Source: Artemisia argyi
Lineage: Eukaryota; Streptophyta; Magnoliopsida; Asterales; Asteraceae
DNA: 64,000 bases
Direction of reading: 5' to 3'
NCBI GenBank assembly: GCA_030686995.1
Contig: CM060685.1
Span: 26,546,065-26,610,064 of the forward strand
Shown: positions 24,230-34,773 of the stretch, piece after piece
How the letters are laid out: each line of letters opens with the position of its first letter
How positions within the stretch are numbered: the first letter of the stretch is position 1
The notes under the pieces: generated by a model
The model's database searches: none
Seen by the model: only the letters and a program-made list of their open reading frames with translations
Told to the model about the DNA's origin: nothing
Position numbers and translations under genes: made by a program

Positions 24230-24992
24230 AGACAGATATGATTGGATGTCCCTGAAATGACTACTACTTTTTAGGTCTTCTTCAAAAAATTATTGTATGT
24301 TAGATCGTCTAATATTTCTATGTCTTTTTAGTGCGAAAGAGCTTAAAAGCTCATTACCAAAAATAAGAACTGTGTCTCATTGATTTCCGATTATAGTTTG
24401 GTATAAACAAAATTAAAATTGATGTTCGAAGTATAAACATGAGATTCCGAATTGGGCTATTTGAATTTTGAAGGCTCATGTTAAAGTCTAATCACATGAA
24501 GGCGCGCTGCTTTATGCACTTAACAGTTACTAGCCAGTTTGATAAACATCTTCTCAAAAAGCAACTAACTAAAAGTACATTCCTATGTTGAAACTGGCTT
24601 GCATAACTGCCAAAAGCTTTTTCATAATTCAGAAGACCAGCTGTATAGGTTATGTCATCGCTATTAGGGTTGGTTGTATATCATGTTTGTATAAAAGCTT
24701 CAAGCACATGGTTGGATGACAGGTCGAAAGGGAAAACCTTTTAGTAAGGGACATTGGCTTGATCTACAAACGCATGTTTGTCCATATCTAAATATCTTTT
24801 TTATGATTATGAAAACAATTTTATCACAAGTCACAACAACAATCTATATCTTTAAATTATACAACTTGAAAAGTTGCATTAATCTAAAATAGACCAAATT
24901 CTAATGTGCGTGATCCGTTTCTCTTTTAGCTAATACTTTAATTCGACCATAATGAGATGTTAACACAAACCAGATTGACCTATTCGTGATTA
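24230..24992. other. 3' flank of copy B
   Basis: Non-coding. It is homologous to the flank of copy D (43580-44480), and both share GGACATTGGCTTGATCTACA. The flank of D carries an extra solo LTR not present here. Confidence 0.65.
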
Positions 24993-25324
24993 GGGGCCCT
25001 TTATTTTCAGAACCCTGTTAAGTGCGGGAACTGCGAGAACTCTAATTTTGCATTAGAAAACATGCATGTTCATATAAAACATGTATGTTTTCTTACATAC
25101 ACCTTAATACACATATCTGCGTAACATACATGTTCATATAAAACCATTTTGCATTGATATGTTACACTTAATAGGGTTTTATATGAACATGTATGTTACA
25201 CAGGTATGTGTATTAAGGTGTATGTAAGAAAACATACATGTTTTATACGAACATGCATGTTTTCTAATGCAAAATTTGAGTTCTCGCAATTCCCGCACTT
25301 AACAGTGTTCTGAAAATAAAGATA

Positions 25325-25326
<2 letters not shown>
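24993..25326. mobile_element. Foldback/MITE-like element, family 1, copy 4
   Basis: GGGGCCCTTTATTTTCAG ... TTCTGAAAATAAAGATACAC, the same termini and AAAACATGCATGTTCATATA arm as the copies at 4060-8344, with a shortened centre. The matching position after copy D has only a short TATATATATA tract, so that allele is effectively an empty site. Confidence 0.85.

Positions 25327-25376
<50 letters not shown>
25327..25376. repeat. (TA)n microsatellite
   Basis: About 50 bp of TA at the right edge of the family 1 element. The empty site after copy D has a much shorter tract at the same place. Confidence 0.95.
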
Positions 25377-25378
<2 letters not shown>

Positions 25379-26584
25379 ACATGTCAAATTGGACTCTTAA
25401 GTTTGTTGTTTGATCTGTATGATGTGTCATTATAGAAGCTTATGCTTGCTATATATTGATGTGAATCATATATTTTTTTGTGTGGAAGTACTATTCGAAA
25501 ATGATGAAGAGGGGCTAGATGCCTAGATTTTAATCTTTCACTATCAGTTATTGTTGTGGTCATATGGAGTTCAATTTTGTGTAAAAACCTAAAAATGTTG
25601 TTTGCAGAAATGTTCAAGTATAGCTGCAAAACCAATAGATGCATTAAAGATTAGCAATAAAAATATCAACGGTGGCAAAATGGAAGAACCGGTCAGATTA
25701 TAATGTTCAATGGTCTAATCAACCACTTTGACATAAACTGAATGCATTTGGCCCCCTTGTAGACAGAAAACACCTAAACGACCCATTGGTTGGTACCTCT
25801 TGGTCTGCTATGAAGATGCACCGCTAAGGGCCACATGAATAAGTTCTAACGCAAAGTCATAAATTTTGGAATGATTTAGATTCACGAATCTTCAAAGGCT
25901 TTGAGGATAAAAGTTTAGTCATCTTGTTTTCAGTTAGTAGTAAACGAAGAGTAGCATTGATAGGTAGGTCGTGCATTAATTCATCAGTCGTACTTGCATT
26001 CATCGATTACTGGTTATATAAGTTTACATTTCATTAAATAAAACCGACAAAAATAATGGTGTTTTTGACAATACATCATGTTTTCTTAAATTAAAAAATC
26101 ATGTCGTAAGTCGATTACAATTACTTTCTATATATTGATACGTACTTCAATGAGGACAAACACCCAACTAGTTGAGATTGATGCATCAGTTGTACGAGTT
26201 CCTTATGAAAGGAATGTTACATGTGCTTGTGTTTACTCCTCACCAACTTTAGGGACGTTTGATTTGACAAACCTAGTTAAAGTTAGAATTTGATAAGCAA
26301 TCCAAACATTTTGTGATCTAACAAGATTATAAGCTTGTAGATTAAATCCAAGTAAAAAGCACCTAGTAATATTTTTTCCTTCTTAGTAACTGTGGTATAC
26401 AACCATTAGGCAAGCTATAAAAGCAATTAGGAGACAGTTGCTATATTTTCAAGTATGGAACATAAAAAAACTACAGTTTTTCCTGCCGTAATCGCTAAAT
26501 CAGGTTCTTTTTATTTTCTTTAAAACTGCAACATATACTATGGCTAAATCAGGTTCTTTTTATTTTCTGATACTACAATGCAAG
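25377..26584. other. End of the A-B block: unit-boundary block copy 2 and flank
   Basis: 25612-25790 is the boundary block again. The rest to about 26568 matches 52783-53585 after copy D closely. GGCTAAATCAGGTTCTTTTT is repeated at 26502 and 26541. No gene is seen. Confidence 0.65.
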
Positions 26585-26790
26585 AACGATGGGGATGAGT
26601 CGATGTCGGTCGATGGTTTGAAAACACTTCCTGATGTCGAATTCCAAAAACCAGCGAGAGGTTCCCAACTCTTCTTTGATCCGTCTTAGGGCCGAGTGGC
26701 AGCCTCGACCCGAGAGGAAGTGCAATGTGTCTGGAAACTCGGGATCGTAAATGGATTCGAGTACCATTCTGATCGCCTCGATCCTACATA
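26585..26790 (-). pseudogene. Nuclear insert of mitochondrial matR (RT domain fragment)
   Basis: The minus strand encodes EAIRMVLESIYDPEFPDT, SGRGCHSALRRIKEE and GTSRWFLEFDIRKCF, ending IDRHRLIPI. These closely match the reverse-transcriptase domain of MatR, the maturase-related protein encoded in the fourth intron of mitochondrial nad1 in flowering plants. About 65 codons are preserved without start, stop or context. Flanks are ordinary AT-rich nuclear sequence, and the match ends abruptly on both sides, so this is best read as a short mitochondrial DNA insert. The alternative, a nuclear-encoded maturase, is unlikely because nothing continues the domain. Confidence 0.8.
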
Positions 26791-28135
26791 CGTATGATTT
26801 TTGCAAGTGTAATATCTTAATAATATCTCGATCTTGACTATAAGATCGTAATATCACGATTCGTTCCGATCTAAATTTGCTAGAATTATAAGCTAAAAGA
26901 CTACAAATTTATAGATACTTATAGAATTTAAAAAACAAAAGGTCCTCTTAAACGTTCTATAATCTTAGGCCAACATTTTCCTGGAATATTATATAATTTT
27001 GTGTTCGATGTGTAATTTCTAGATTTGAGTATTGTTATAACACCTAATAATTATATAACATTATAGTAGGATTTAAATATCTCAATCCGTTCGATTATGA
27101 TCGTTAAAACCCTATTAAATGCCATAGAGTATAACAACTTTCTAGAATAGTACATTGCAATAAACTTTCGGGTATGTTTGGCGAAACGTAGCAGGAGCAG
27201 TAAGCAGTGAGTTGTAGCAATTACTAGTAGTAGTTGGCAGTAGTTGTTTGCTTAATAAAAGCGTTTGGCACTGTAATTGATTATAATGTGTACATGATGT
27301 AAAATGACATATACATATTAAAATAAAATCTGTTTAAATAATTATGACGGTATATATGTAATTTAATAAGCATAACTCTAGTAGCAAGAGTCTAATGCTT
27401 TCTTAGAAAGCGTTATAAGCAGTTACATAAAATGCGAATGTTAAAATTTTTTTATACAAAAAATTATAAAATTCATTGATGTTGTTGAAGATGATGATTT
27501 TTTATTTAAAAAAAAAAATATAAATCCAGTGGAAAATCATAAGAGGAAGAAGGATAGGGTATTTTCACTTATATTAATTGATGATGTCGCAGTTTGTATG
27601 GTAATATTTACAATTTTATCATAAAACAACAAGTTTGATTAACATAAAATGTGTAATAAAAAAATTCGTTTACTAAAATGAAAATTTGTGAAAGTTCGTT
27701 TGCATTTAATAGATTTAAACCCTATCATGAACAAAGGACTTTTCCCACATCACACATTGTATTTTAAAGTGTTTAGACTATAAAATAGCAACAACTTTTT
27801 TCAGTTTTTCGTTTAGGTAAGTGATTTTTAAAAAAATATGAGTAAATGTAATATACAAATTTTGATATGTTGTCATGTTAAAAATAACGACACCATTTTC
27901 TAATATGACAACACGTTAAAATGAGACATCGGATATATTTTAAAGTTTGTTACATTTAGTCATATATTTTAAAGTTTACTTGCTAAAACGAGACATCGGA
28001 TAAAGTTCTTTCCTGTAGCTTAAACCCTATAGTAAACACACTAAGTTTCTACTTGTAGTCTCCCAATGTTGCTCATTACAAATTAGGATTATTAGAGAAT
28101 TGGACTCCTTAGTCCTTACCCCTCAAAACTGTTGC
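26791..28135. other. AT-rich spacer upstream of copy C
   Basis: No gene recognised. 27170-27290 has GTTTGGC-type words (GTATGTTTGGCGAAAC, GCGTTTGGCACTG) that may be a decayed MITE. AAAACGAGACATCGGATAAA-like phrases occur twice near 27916-28000. Confidence 0.45.
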
Positions 28136-28145
28136 TATATAAATA
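28136..28145 (+). promoter_or_regulatory. TATA box of copy C
   Basis: TATATAAATA lies 73 bp before the inferred ATG at 28218. The spacing fits a plant TATA promoter with a short 5' leader. None of the other three copies keeps this region. Confidence 0.6.
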
Positions 28146-28217
28146 GGTAAATACACCATCCATCCCCCCCATCAATTGAAATATCAAGTTATCAAAATTC
28201 TATTAAAGGAAAAACTG

Positions 28218-28650
28218 ATGTCAGAAAAAGAGCAAAGCCCCATTTACAATATCGAAGTCTCGGTAGCCCTACCCGGACTAATGTCTGGGTGCATGAATAC
28301 GGCTCAGGAGTTAGCTGCATTGGACCTAGCTAGCCATGAAGCTTCACTACATTCGGGTCGTTTACTACTTCAAAACTCCAACATTTGATGGTTTGACCAT
28401 TTCGAACATTAAAGAAACTATGTTCACTTGGTTAAGCCATGCCAACATTCCATGTGGACGAATTAGGAGAACAGAATCAGGTCGACCTTTTATCAAATGT
28501 AATGATAGTGGGGTGAGACTCATCGAGGCTAAATGTCGTTTAAGTCTTGATGAATGGCTTGGTTCTAGTGATGATTCGAGACATAAGCTTGTTGTTCCTA
28601 ACCCTGTTTTAGGACCAGATATGGCCTTCTCTCCATTGGTTATGATACTG
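28218..28650 (+). pseudogene. CER2-like pseudogene, copy C, exon 1
   Basis: It starts MSEKEQSPIYNIEVSVALPG, the usual N-terminus of CER2-like proteins. A 4-bp duplication (CTAGCTAGCC, 28326-28335) shifts the frame. The second frame then reads MKLHYIRVVYYFKTPTFDGL, GRIRRTESGRPFIKCNDSGV and LDEWLGSSDD to MAFSPLVMIL. The exon is taken to end at 28650 (CTG|GTTTGC) in phase 0. This is the only copy of exon 1 in the window and the only one with its promoter. Apart from the 4-bp shift it looks well preserved. Confidence 0.85.
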
Positions 28651-29171
28651 GTTTGCTCGCTAACTTCACTTACGGTTTTTCATAAACTTTTTAGATGTGT
28701 TACATGCACGTTAAATAAGTTAGACCATGCAATCCAACAGAGGTATTAGAAACCGTAATTAGATTTTCTTTATGTGTGTATACCTGATAGAAACATTATC
28801 TTATATATTTAACGCAGTATTCAAACAATAGATTCATGCATGATAAGTATTTTCATGCCATAACACTACTAGAAAATCGGTCTATCAGACCAGTAGCTAG
28901 GTAGGTTCTTTTGGTATGGATTAGGGTGGGCTATGAAAGTGCTATATCAATGCACCAACCGGTCAATATATAATTCTTAGATACATGGCCACTAATATTA
29001 ACCACCACATATATATATCTGGAGTTAAGAGACCTGCTCACAAAATTCTACTGACTACTGTCTTTATGTTCAAATATTAATGATATGTGTACTGCCGTCA
29101 AGTTGGGATAGATCCATATTATAGTTTTAAGTCGTGGTTCTGAAACTTATGTTTGGTCATTTGATGTGCAG
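28651..29171 (+). other. Intron of copy C
   Basis: About 521 bp, GT...AG, ending GATGTGCAG. Its last 250 bp resemble the intron ends before copies B and D (GCACCAACCGGTC, ATTCTTAG). The phase 0 junction joins ...MIL to LTDFKCGG, as expected for the family. Confidence 0.7.
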
Positions 29172-29584
29172 TTAACTGATTTTAAATGTGGTGGTAAATC
29201 AGTTGGCATGAGTTGGTCCCATGTGCTTGGAGATGCATTTTCTGCTGTGGGCTTCATGGACCTTTGGTCCCAAGTGTTTGCAGGCCATTACCCGGCCCAA
29301 CCACTCACTATGGCCCAACAAAAAAACCCAAGCCCAGGACATTCAAAGCACATACCCAAGCCCTGATCCACTTTCAGTAAAACGGGTTGGCCCGGTTGGA
29401 GACCTGTGGTCTACTTCAAACAAGTCCAAAATTGAAACAGTTTCCTTTCATATTTTGACTTCTGAGTTGATTAAGGTGCAAGCTAAGATATGTGAAGAGA
29501 AACAAATTCCTTTCTTTGAGTGTATTTGTGTTGTGATTTGGCAAAGTCTTGCAAAAGTTAGAGAAGGGTTGGGACCAAAGGTCG
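29172..29584 (+). pseudogene. CER2-like pseudogene, copy C, exon 2 first part
   Basis: LTDFKCGGKSVGMSWSHVLG continues with DAFSAVGFMDLWSQ, so the HXXXD-equivalent is HVLGD. A one-base gain in an A run near 29318-29326 shifts the frame. The exon then continues (TYPSPDPLSVKRVGPVGDLW, FECICVVIWQSL) until it is cut at GGTCG (29580-29584) by a copia element. The rest is at 40716-41158. Confidence 0.85.
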
Positions 29585-30253
29585 TGTTGGTTGTTTAGCT
29601 GCAAAACAGTTCCAGATTAGGGTTAATATAATCAATGAAGGTACCGGATATTCACTTGAAATCGTGGTATCACTTTCCAATAGAAACTATTCGACCCTAT
29701 GCCTAGGTTACACGAATATCTCTATGGGATAAGACCAAGTGATGTTCTTGCTTTAGCCACAAACCAAGAACCAGATGCGTATTGAAGTGTTTAGGGTTTT
29801 GTGTTTAGTCGTATTGTGAAAAACGTATGATATTGTATATCCATGCAGAATGATGTGACCTCTATTTATAATAGAGAATACTCAAAACCCTAGCCCATGG
29901 TATTATGGATAATTAACGGCCCATTAATTATATCATAATAATTTCCATAATTATAGGATCAGTGGTTATCAGTGGAAACATTATCACTAGCAGTGGTAAT
30001 GTTAACACTAGCAGTGGTAACAACAACCCTTGCAGTGGTAACAACAACCCTTGCAGTGGAAACAATAACCCTTGCAGTGGTAACGTTAACACATCAATGG
30101 AAACACACTAGCAGCTGAATCAACTAGCAGCAGATTTACAACATAACCACTATTGAGTCAGGGGATTCAGTGACCAAATGGGTGTATACTCCATACCTCC
30201 AAACCCATTACCAGGTGTGAATTGATCCCTCAAGTGCACTAAATTTTCCAACA
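29585..30253 (-). repeat. 3' LTR of the copia in copy C
   Basis: 669 bp. It contains a minisatellite based on GCAGTGGTAACAACAACCCT (about 29960-30110). It is bordered inside by the polypurine tract GGGGAGGAT on the minus strand. Confidence 0.95.
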
Positions 30254-30268
30254 ATCCTCCCCAAATTT
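30254..30268 (-). promoter_or_regulatory. Polypurine tract of the copia in copy C
   Basis: The minus strand reads AAATTTGGGGAGGAT directly before TGTTGG of the 3' LTR. Confidence 0.8.
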
Positions 30269-30800
30269 AGTTCACTACCTTTGCATGAAAATTCAAACAC
30301 AAACCAAAACAAGTGCATAAATGAAAATATCCTGAGGATTGAATTTCCACATTAGTACATATACTTTCAAATATTCGAGAATCAGGGTGTTCTAAGAATT
30401 GAACCCTTCAACCCATTTGAATACCTGATGATAAATACACACAAGTTTTCAAACACTAAAATACTCCTGACACTATACAAGCCATGTGTCCATATCCAAT
30501 TCATAAATGTTGTAAAAGCTAAAAGTCCAAAGCTTCCTGAAGCGGCAAAACTTCAACATTTACATAGGTGGTTCATCTTTAATTCATGCTCCTGCTTAGC
30601 ACTTTTTCAAAGAAAATTAACCATTAAGAAGTGAAGACTTCATCCTCCTTTCAGCAGGTAACAAGCACAACCTTGGGATGTTTGTAATACATGTGCTTCA
30701 GTCCACTAAATGATCAGCTTTCCACATTGAACTCAGCTTCCAAGTTTCCTTAGAAGGGAGTTGGGTATCCTTGCATTCAGTGACTATGTTGGACTTAAAC
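30269..30800. other. 3' untranslated part of the copia in copy C
   Basis: Non-coding between RNase H and the polypurine tract. No extra open frame is recognised. Confidence 0.5.
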
Positions 30801-31794
30801 CCATCCCTTTAGCAGACTTCAAAACCAAGTCTCTAGCCAAACCCTTCGTCAAGTGATCAGCTAAGTTTTGTTGAGATTTAACAAACACTATAGATACCAC
30901 CCCATTCATGATAAGCTAACGAATCATGCTATGCCTAACACCTAAGTGTCTAGACTTCCCATTGTACATCTGGCTATAAGCCTTTGCCAATGTAGCAGCA
31001 CTATCACAACGGATAGAAATAGGTGCTATAGGTTTAGACCACAATGGAATCTCAAGAAGCAAGTTTTTCAACCATTCAGCTTCTTTGCCAGCAGCAGCTA
31101 AAGCCACAAATTCAGATTCCATGGTTGAACTGGTAATGCAAGTTTGTTTCTTGGATGCCCAAGAAATTGCACCTCCACCAAGTAGGAATACCCAGCCACT
31201 GGTAGACGAATTGTCTTCAGTGTTATTGATCCAACTTGCATCAGTGTATCCTTCTAATACTGAAGGATAACCAGTTTATGAGAGACTATAATCCATAGTT
31301 CTCTTCAAATACTTAAAGACCCTCTGAATTGCTTGCCAATGATGAGCACTAGGATTACTAGTATACCTGCTCAGTTTACCCACAGCAAAAGCAATATCAG
31401 GCCTTGTACAAGTCATGGCATACATCAAGCAGCCAATCACCCTAGAATACTCAAGTTGAGATACAGCTTTGCCAGTATTAGGCATTAGCTTCTCACTTGT
31501 ATCCATAGGAGTACTCACTGGAGTACAATCAAAGTAATTAAATTTCTTTAACACCTTCTCAATGTAATGAGAATGTGGAATAGAAATTTTGTTACTTTCA
31601 TGTTTAATCCTAATACCAAGGATAACATCTGCCTCCCCCATATCCTTCATGGAGAACTTTGATGGCAAAAATTCTTTTGTAAGATCAACTTGATTTTGGT
31701 CAGTGCCAAAGATCAACATGTCATCAACATATAGACAAATGATAACTCCTTTACCAGATTCATCAAATTTGCTATATACACATTTGTCAAAGCC
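30801..31794 (-). pseudogene. copia RT C-terminal part and RNase H
   Basis: The minus strand begins with FDKCVYSKFDESGKG, the catalytic LYVDDMLIFG, then GEADVILGIRI, TCTRPDIAFAVGKLSRY and IQRVFKYLKRTMDYSLS. A stop at 31276-31278 follows. The RNase H continues as YTDASWINNTEDNSSTSGW, TSSTMESEFVALAAAGKEAEW and RCDSAATLAK, with a further stop after HSMIR (30916-30918). It ends near NLADHLTKGLARDL. The N-terminal half of the RT is missing and replaced by the gypsy remnant. The two stops and the gap make it inactive. Confidence 0.9.
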
Positions 31795-31799
31795 TGATG

Positions 31800-32140
31800 A
31801 AGAGTAGGGCGTACCGACATGCGTGCCGTAGCCTGATGAAGAGTAGGGCGTACCGACATGCGTGCCGTACCGACATGCGTGCCGTAGCTCGGTGGGCAAA
31901 GCGTGGTGCCACACGAGCCAAAGCCTGATGAAGAGTAAGCTGCCTCGATGTACCAGGGAGCCCTAGAGAAGATGAGGGTCCCTGCGTAGATGCAGCAGGT
32001 AGTGCTGAAGTAGAAGCTGTATGTGGCACAGTAGCTGAAAGCATGGCCATCTGGTAAGGATCATCAGATGCCATAGTAAACTGTGCGGGTAAAACCGGTG
32101 CAGTAAGAATATCCTCGACAACATCGGGCAAATGGGAGGC
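31800..32140 (-). pseudogene. gypsy gag N-terminal fragment
   Basis: The minus strand reads MASHLPDVVEDILTAPVLP, then DDPYQMAMLSATVPH and ASTSALPAASTQGPSSS. It is proline- and serine-rich, with no recognised domain. It sits about 380 bp inside the primer site, where gag would start. It degenerates into duplicated short units at the junction with the copia RT. Confidence 0.45.
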
Positions 32141-32520
32141 CATGGTCTGTGACAACGGCGTAGGGTAGGTGTAAGTGTTTCAAAACAACTAAATCACAAC
32201 TCAACATACCATACTAAAGATCCTCATCAAATAATTCAAACATATAATTTCAATAAAGAGTTTCAAACACCGCATTACTAAAATGTTTATAAAACATATA
32301 GACCATATAATTCCTCAAAACGCCATCTTTTTACTAAAATCCATAAACCTCAAATCATCTCAATAAATCCCAAATCTAACAATCATCTCAAATATCTCAT
32401 AATACCTCAAATAATAGAAGATGCTTCGGCTTGGCGGGCTGGCGGGCGGTGGTCAAGGATCATTTTCTATAAAATACGGTTATAGTTTAGGCGTTTATTT
32501 ACCTAGTTCTCTATAACCTT

Positions 32521-32533
32521 GGCTCTGATACCA
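32521..32533 (-). promoter_or_regulatory. Primer binding site of the gypsy remnant
   Basis: The minus strand reads TGGTATCAGAGCC, a 13-base match to the plant initiator tRNA-Met 3' end, three bases inside the LTR end. Confidence 0.9.
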
Positions 32534-33558
32534 ATCTGTAACACCCCCACAATTTGATACAGCGGAAGACCTAACAAGCTTTCGGGGTGCTACGGGGATT
32601 GGTATCCAACACAAGACAATATAGAACGAGATAAAATAAACATAATAAAAACACAACCAAAACGGGGTTTTAAGGTTTACATTTATCCCAACATCATTCA
32701 GAGTCAGGCCCAAAATAACATAACAATAGGTCCAAAATTAATTATCAGAGTTTAGAAAAATAGATCCATAAACCATGAGCCACAGCCAAGCCTTCCATTC
32801 CAAGTATCCATATCATCACTTAATTACCTAAGAAAACGTGCTAAAAGTCAGCTTTTGCTGGTGAGATCATAGGTTTAAGTTCATCTAACAATATAGTGGA
32901 CATATACGCAAAACGCTTGCTAGCTAGACTAAGGATTCGCTAAAAGCCTGCGGATACCCTCCGCTCCAACCTAACACACGGATACCCTCCGTTCTAACAT
33001 AGATATTCGGGTAACCCCCGCAATACCAATAAATACTCGGATAGCCTCCAAAGTATTAATAACCTATAGGTGCACACTACAGTATCTAAATAAGCCAACC
33101 TTAAATAGTACACACAACAAATATGTGACTAAAGCTGACAATCCATCAATAACAAATAAGCCAACCTTGAATAGTACACGCAAAAATGTGTGACTAAAGC
33201 TGACAATATATCCTAGTCCATACGCATATCAAGTTTAGAAAGCATATAAAAGCGATAATAGTCCACATAAAATAATTTGCACGTTTCTCACCCCAAGTAT
33301 TGAAAACATAGTTCAAGAGTAAAAGTGGGGCTATGACTCACCTCAAGTCCAGAAAATAGCAAGAAGAAGTCGGTAGAAATAAGATGTATAGTAACTCACA
33401 AAACAGCAACTACGGACTTGGCACGACCTAACATTGTTAACTCGTTCAGAAATCTTTTCCTCAAATTCAAAATATTCCCAAACCCGGACGAGAATCCGTT
33501 TTACTTCCGAAAATCCATTTCGTATTAGTTTGGTGTGTTTACGTTTGGTATCCATACG

Positions 33559-33744
33559 TAGGGCTGGCATAACAGGTCACACGAACCTGTTAAGACACGA
33601 ACCTGTTAAGACATGAACCTGTTAAGGTCAAACACGAACACGACCTGTTAGCTTATCGTGTCATTTTTCTCAGACACGAACACGACACGAAAATAAACAG
33701 GTTAACCTGTTAAAACCTGTTAAGAACCTGTTAACATGCATATT

Positions 33745-33790
<46 letters not shown>

Positions 33791-34773
33791 ATTTTTTTGT
33801 TTGATATTGATATGGATTAGGAATTCTGGATCTGAACAAACAATTTTTTTTTATTACTCATCAAGAACATCAAGAACAACAACAAATATATCTAATCTCG
33901 TAGTCAAATAATCCATCCAAACACCCTCAAAAAAATCACTTCGAGATCAAGATAACAAGAATAACAAGTGATAACATCAACAACAATAAAAATAAACCAC
34001 AACAACAATTGCAGTCAACAATAACAATAGGAACATCAAGAATAACAATAACAATAGGAACAACAATTGCAGTCAACAATAACAATAACAAGTCTCGGGT
34101 CACTCTCACCTAGCCCACTCGAGCCGAGAGACCCATTTGGGTTTCGACTTAATTTTCACTAGTCACAAAGACCCAACCCGAGACCACTAAGGCCTCGGCG
34201 TAGCTCAACCGAGCTCAACATCAACCCAAACGGACCCTTAGGGTCATCGGCATCACAAGAAAAGACACAAGAACTCGTGCAAAACATGAAAAATGAGGCG
34301 CGTTTGATTATTAACGAGGTCAAAAGAAAGAAATATGGGCGCGTGTAGTAGTGGATCGAGAAGAGAATGAGATGGGGATTCTAATGGTGGTGGTCGTGTA
34401 GTGTGATGGCCGGCGGTGGAGCTGTGGTGGCCGGATTTAGGGGCGGCTAGGGTTTGGTTTAGATAAGATGAAGATGGGAGAGAAGAGAGAGAATAGAGAT
34501 GATGTGAATGTGTTTGTTTGTTCCAGGTTGTCCAATGTCCACCACAAGTACCAATTTGTATACTACTACTAATATAATATACTATAATAACATATAATAT
34601 TAACAGGTCATTAACAGGTCTAACAGGTTTGACCTGTTAAGACACGAAAATTAACAGGTCTTAACAGGTCTGACCTGTTAAGACACGAAACCTGTTAAGG
34701 TTAAGACACGAACCTGTTAAGAACAGGTCGTGTCGTGTCGTGTTAACAGGTTTCGTGTCAAAATTGCCGGCCC
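33559..34773. mobile_element. Non-autonomous Mutator-like element (1.2 kb)
   Basis: Flanked by a perfect 10-bp direct repeat TATCCATACG (33549-33558 and 34774-34783). The ends are GGGCTGGCA on the left and TGCCGGCCC on the right, short inverted repeats. Both ends carry many copies of CCTGTTAAGACACGAA in inverted orientation. A poly-T run (33750-33786) lies inside. A 9-10 bp target duplication is typical of the Mutator superfamily. No transposase is encoded. Confidence 0.75.

Noticed and set aside
26573..26857. Functional nuclear maturase gene
   Set aside because: Only a piece of the RT domain is present, without start, thumb or maturase domain.
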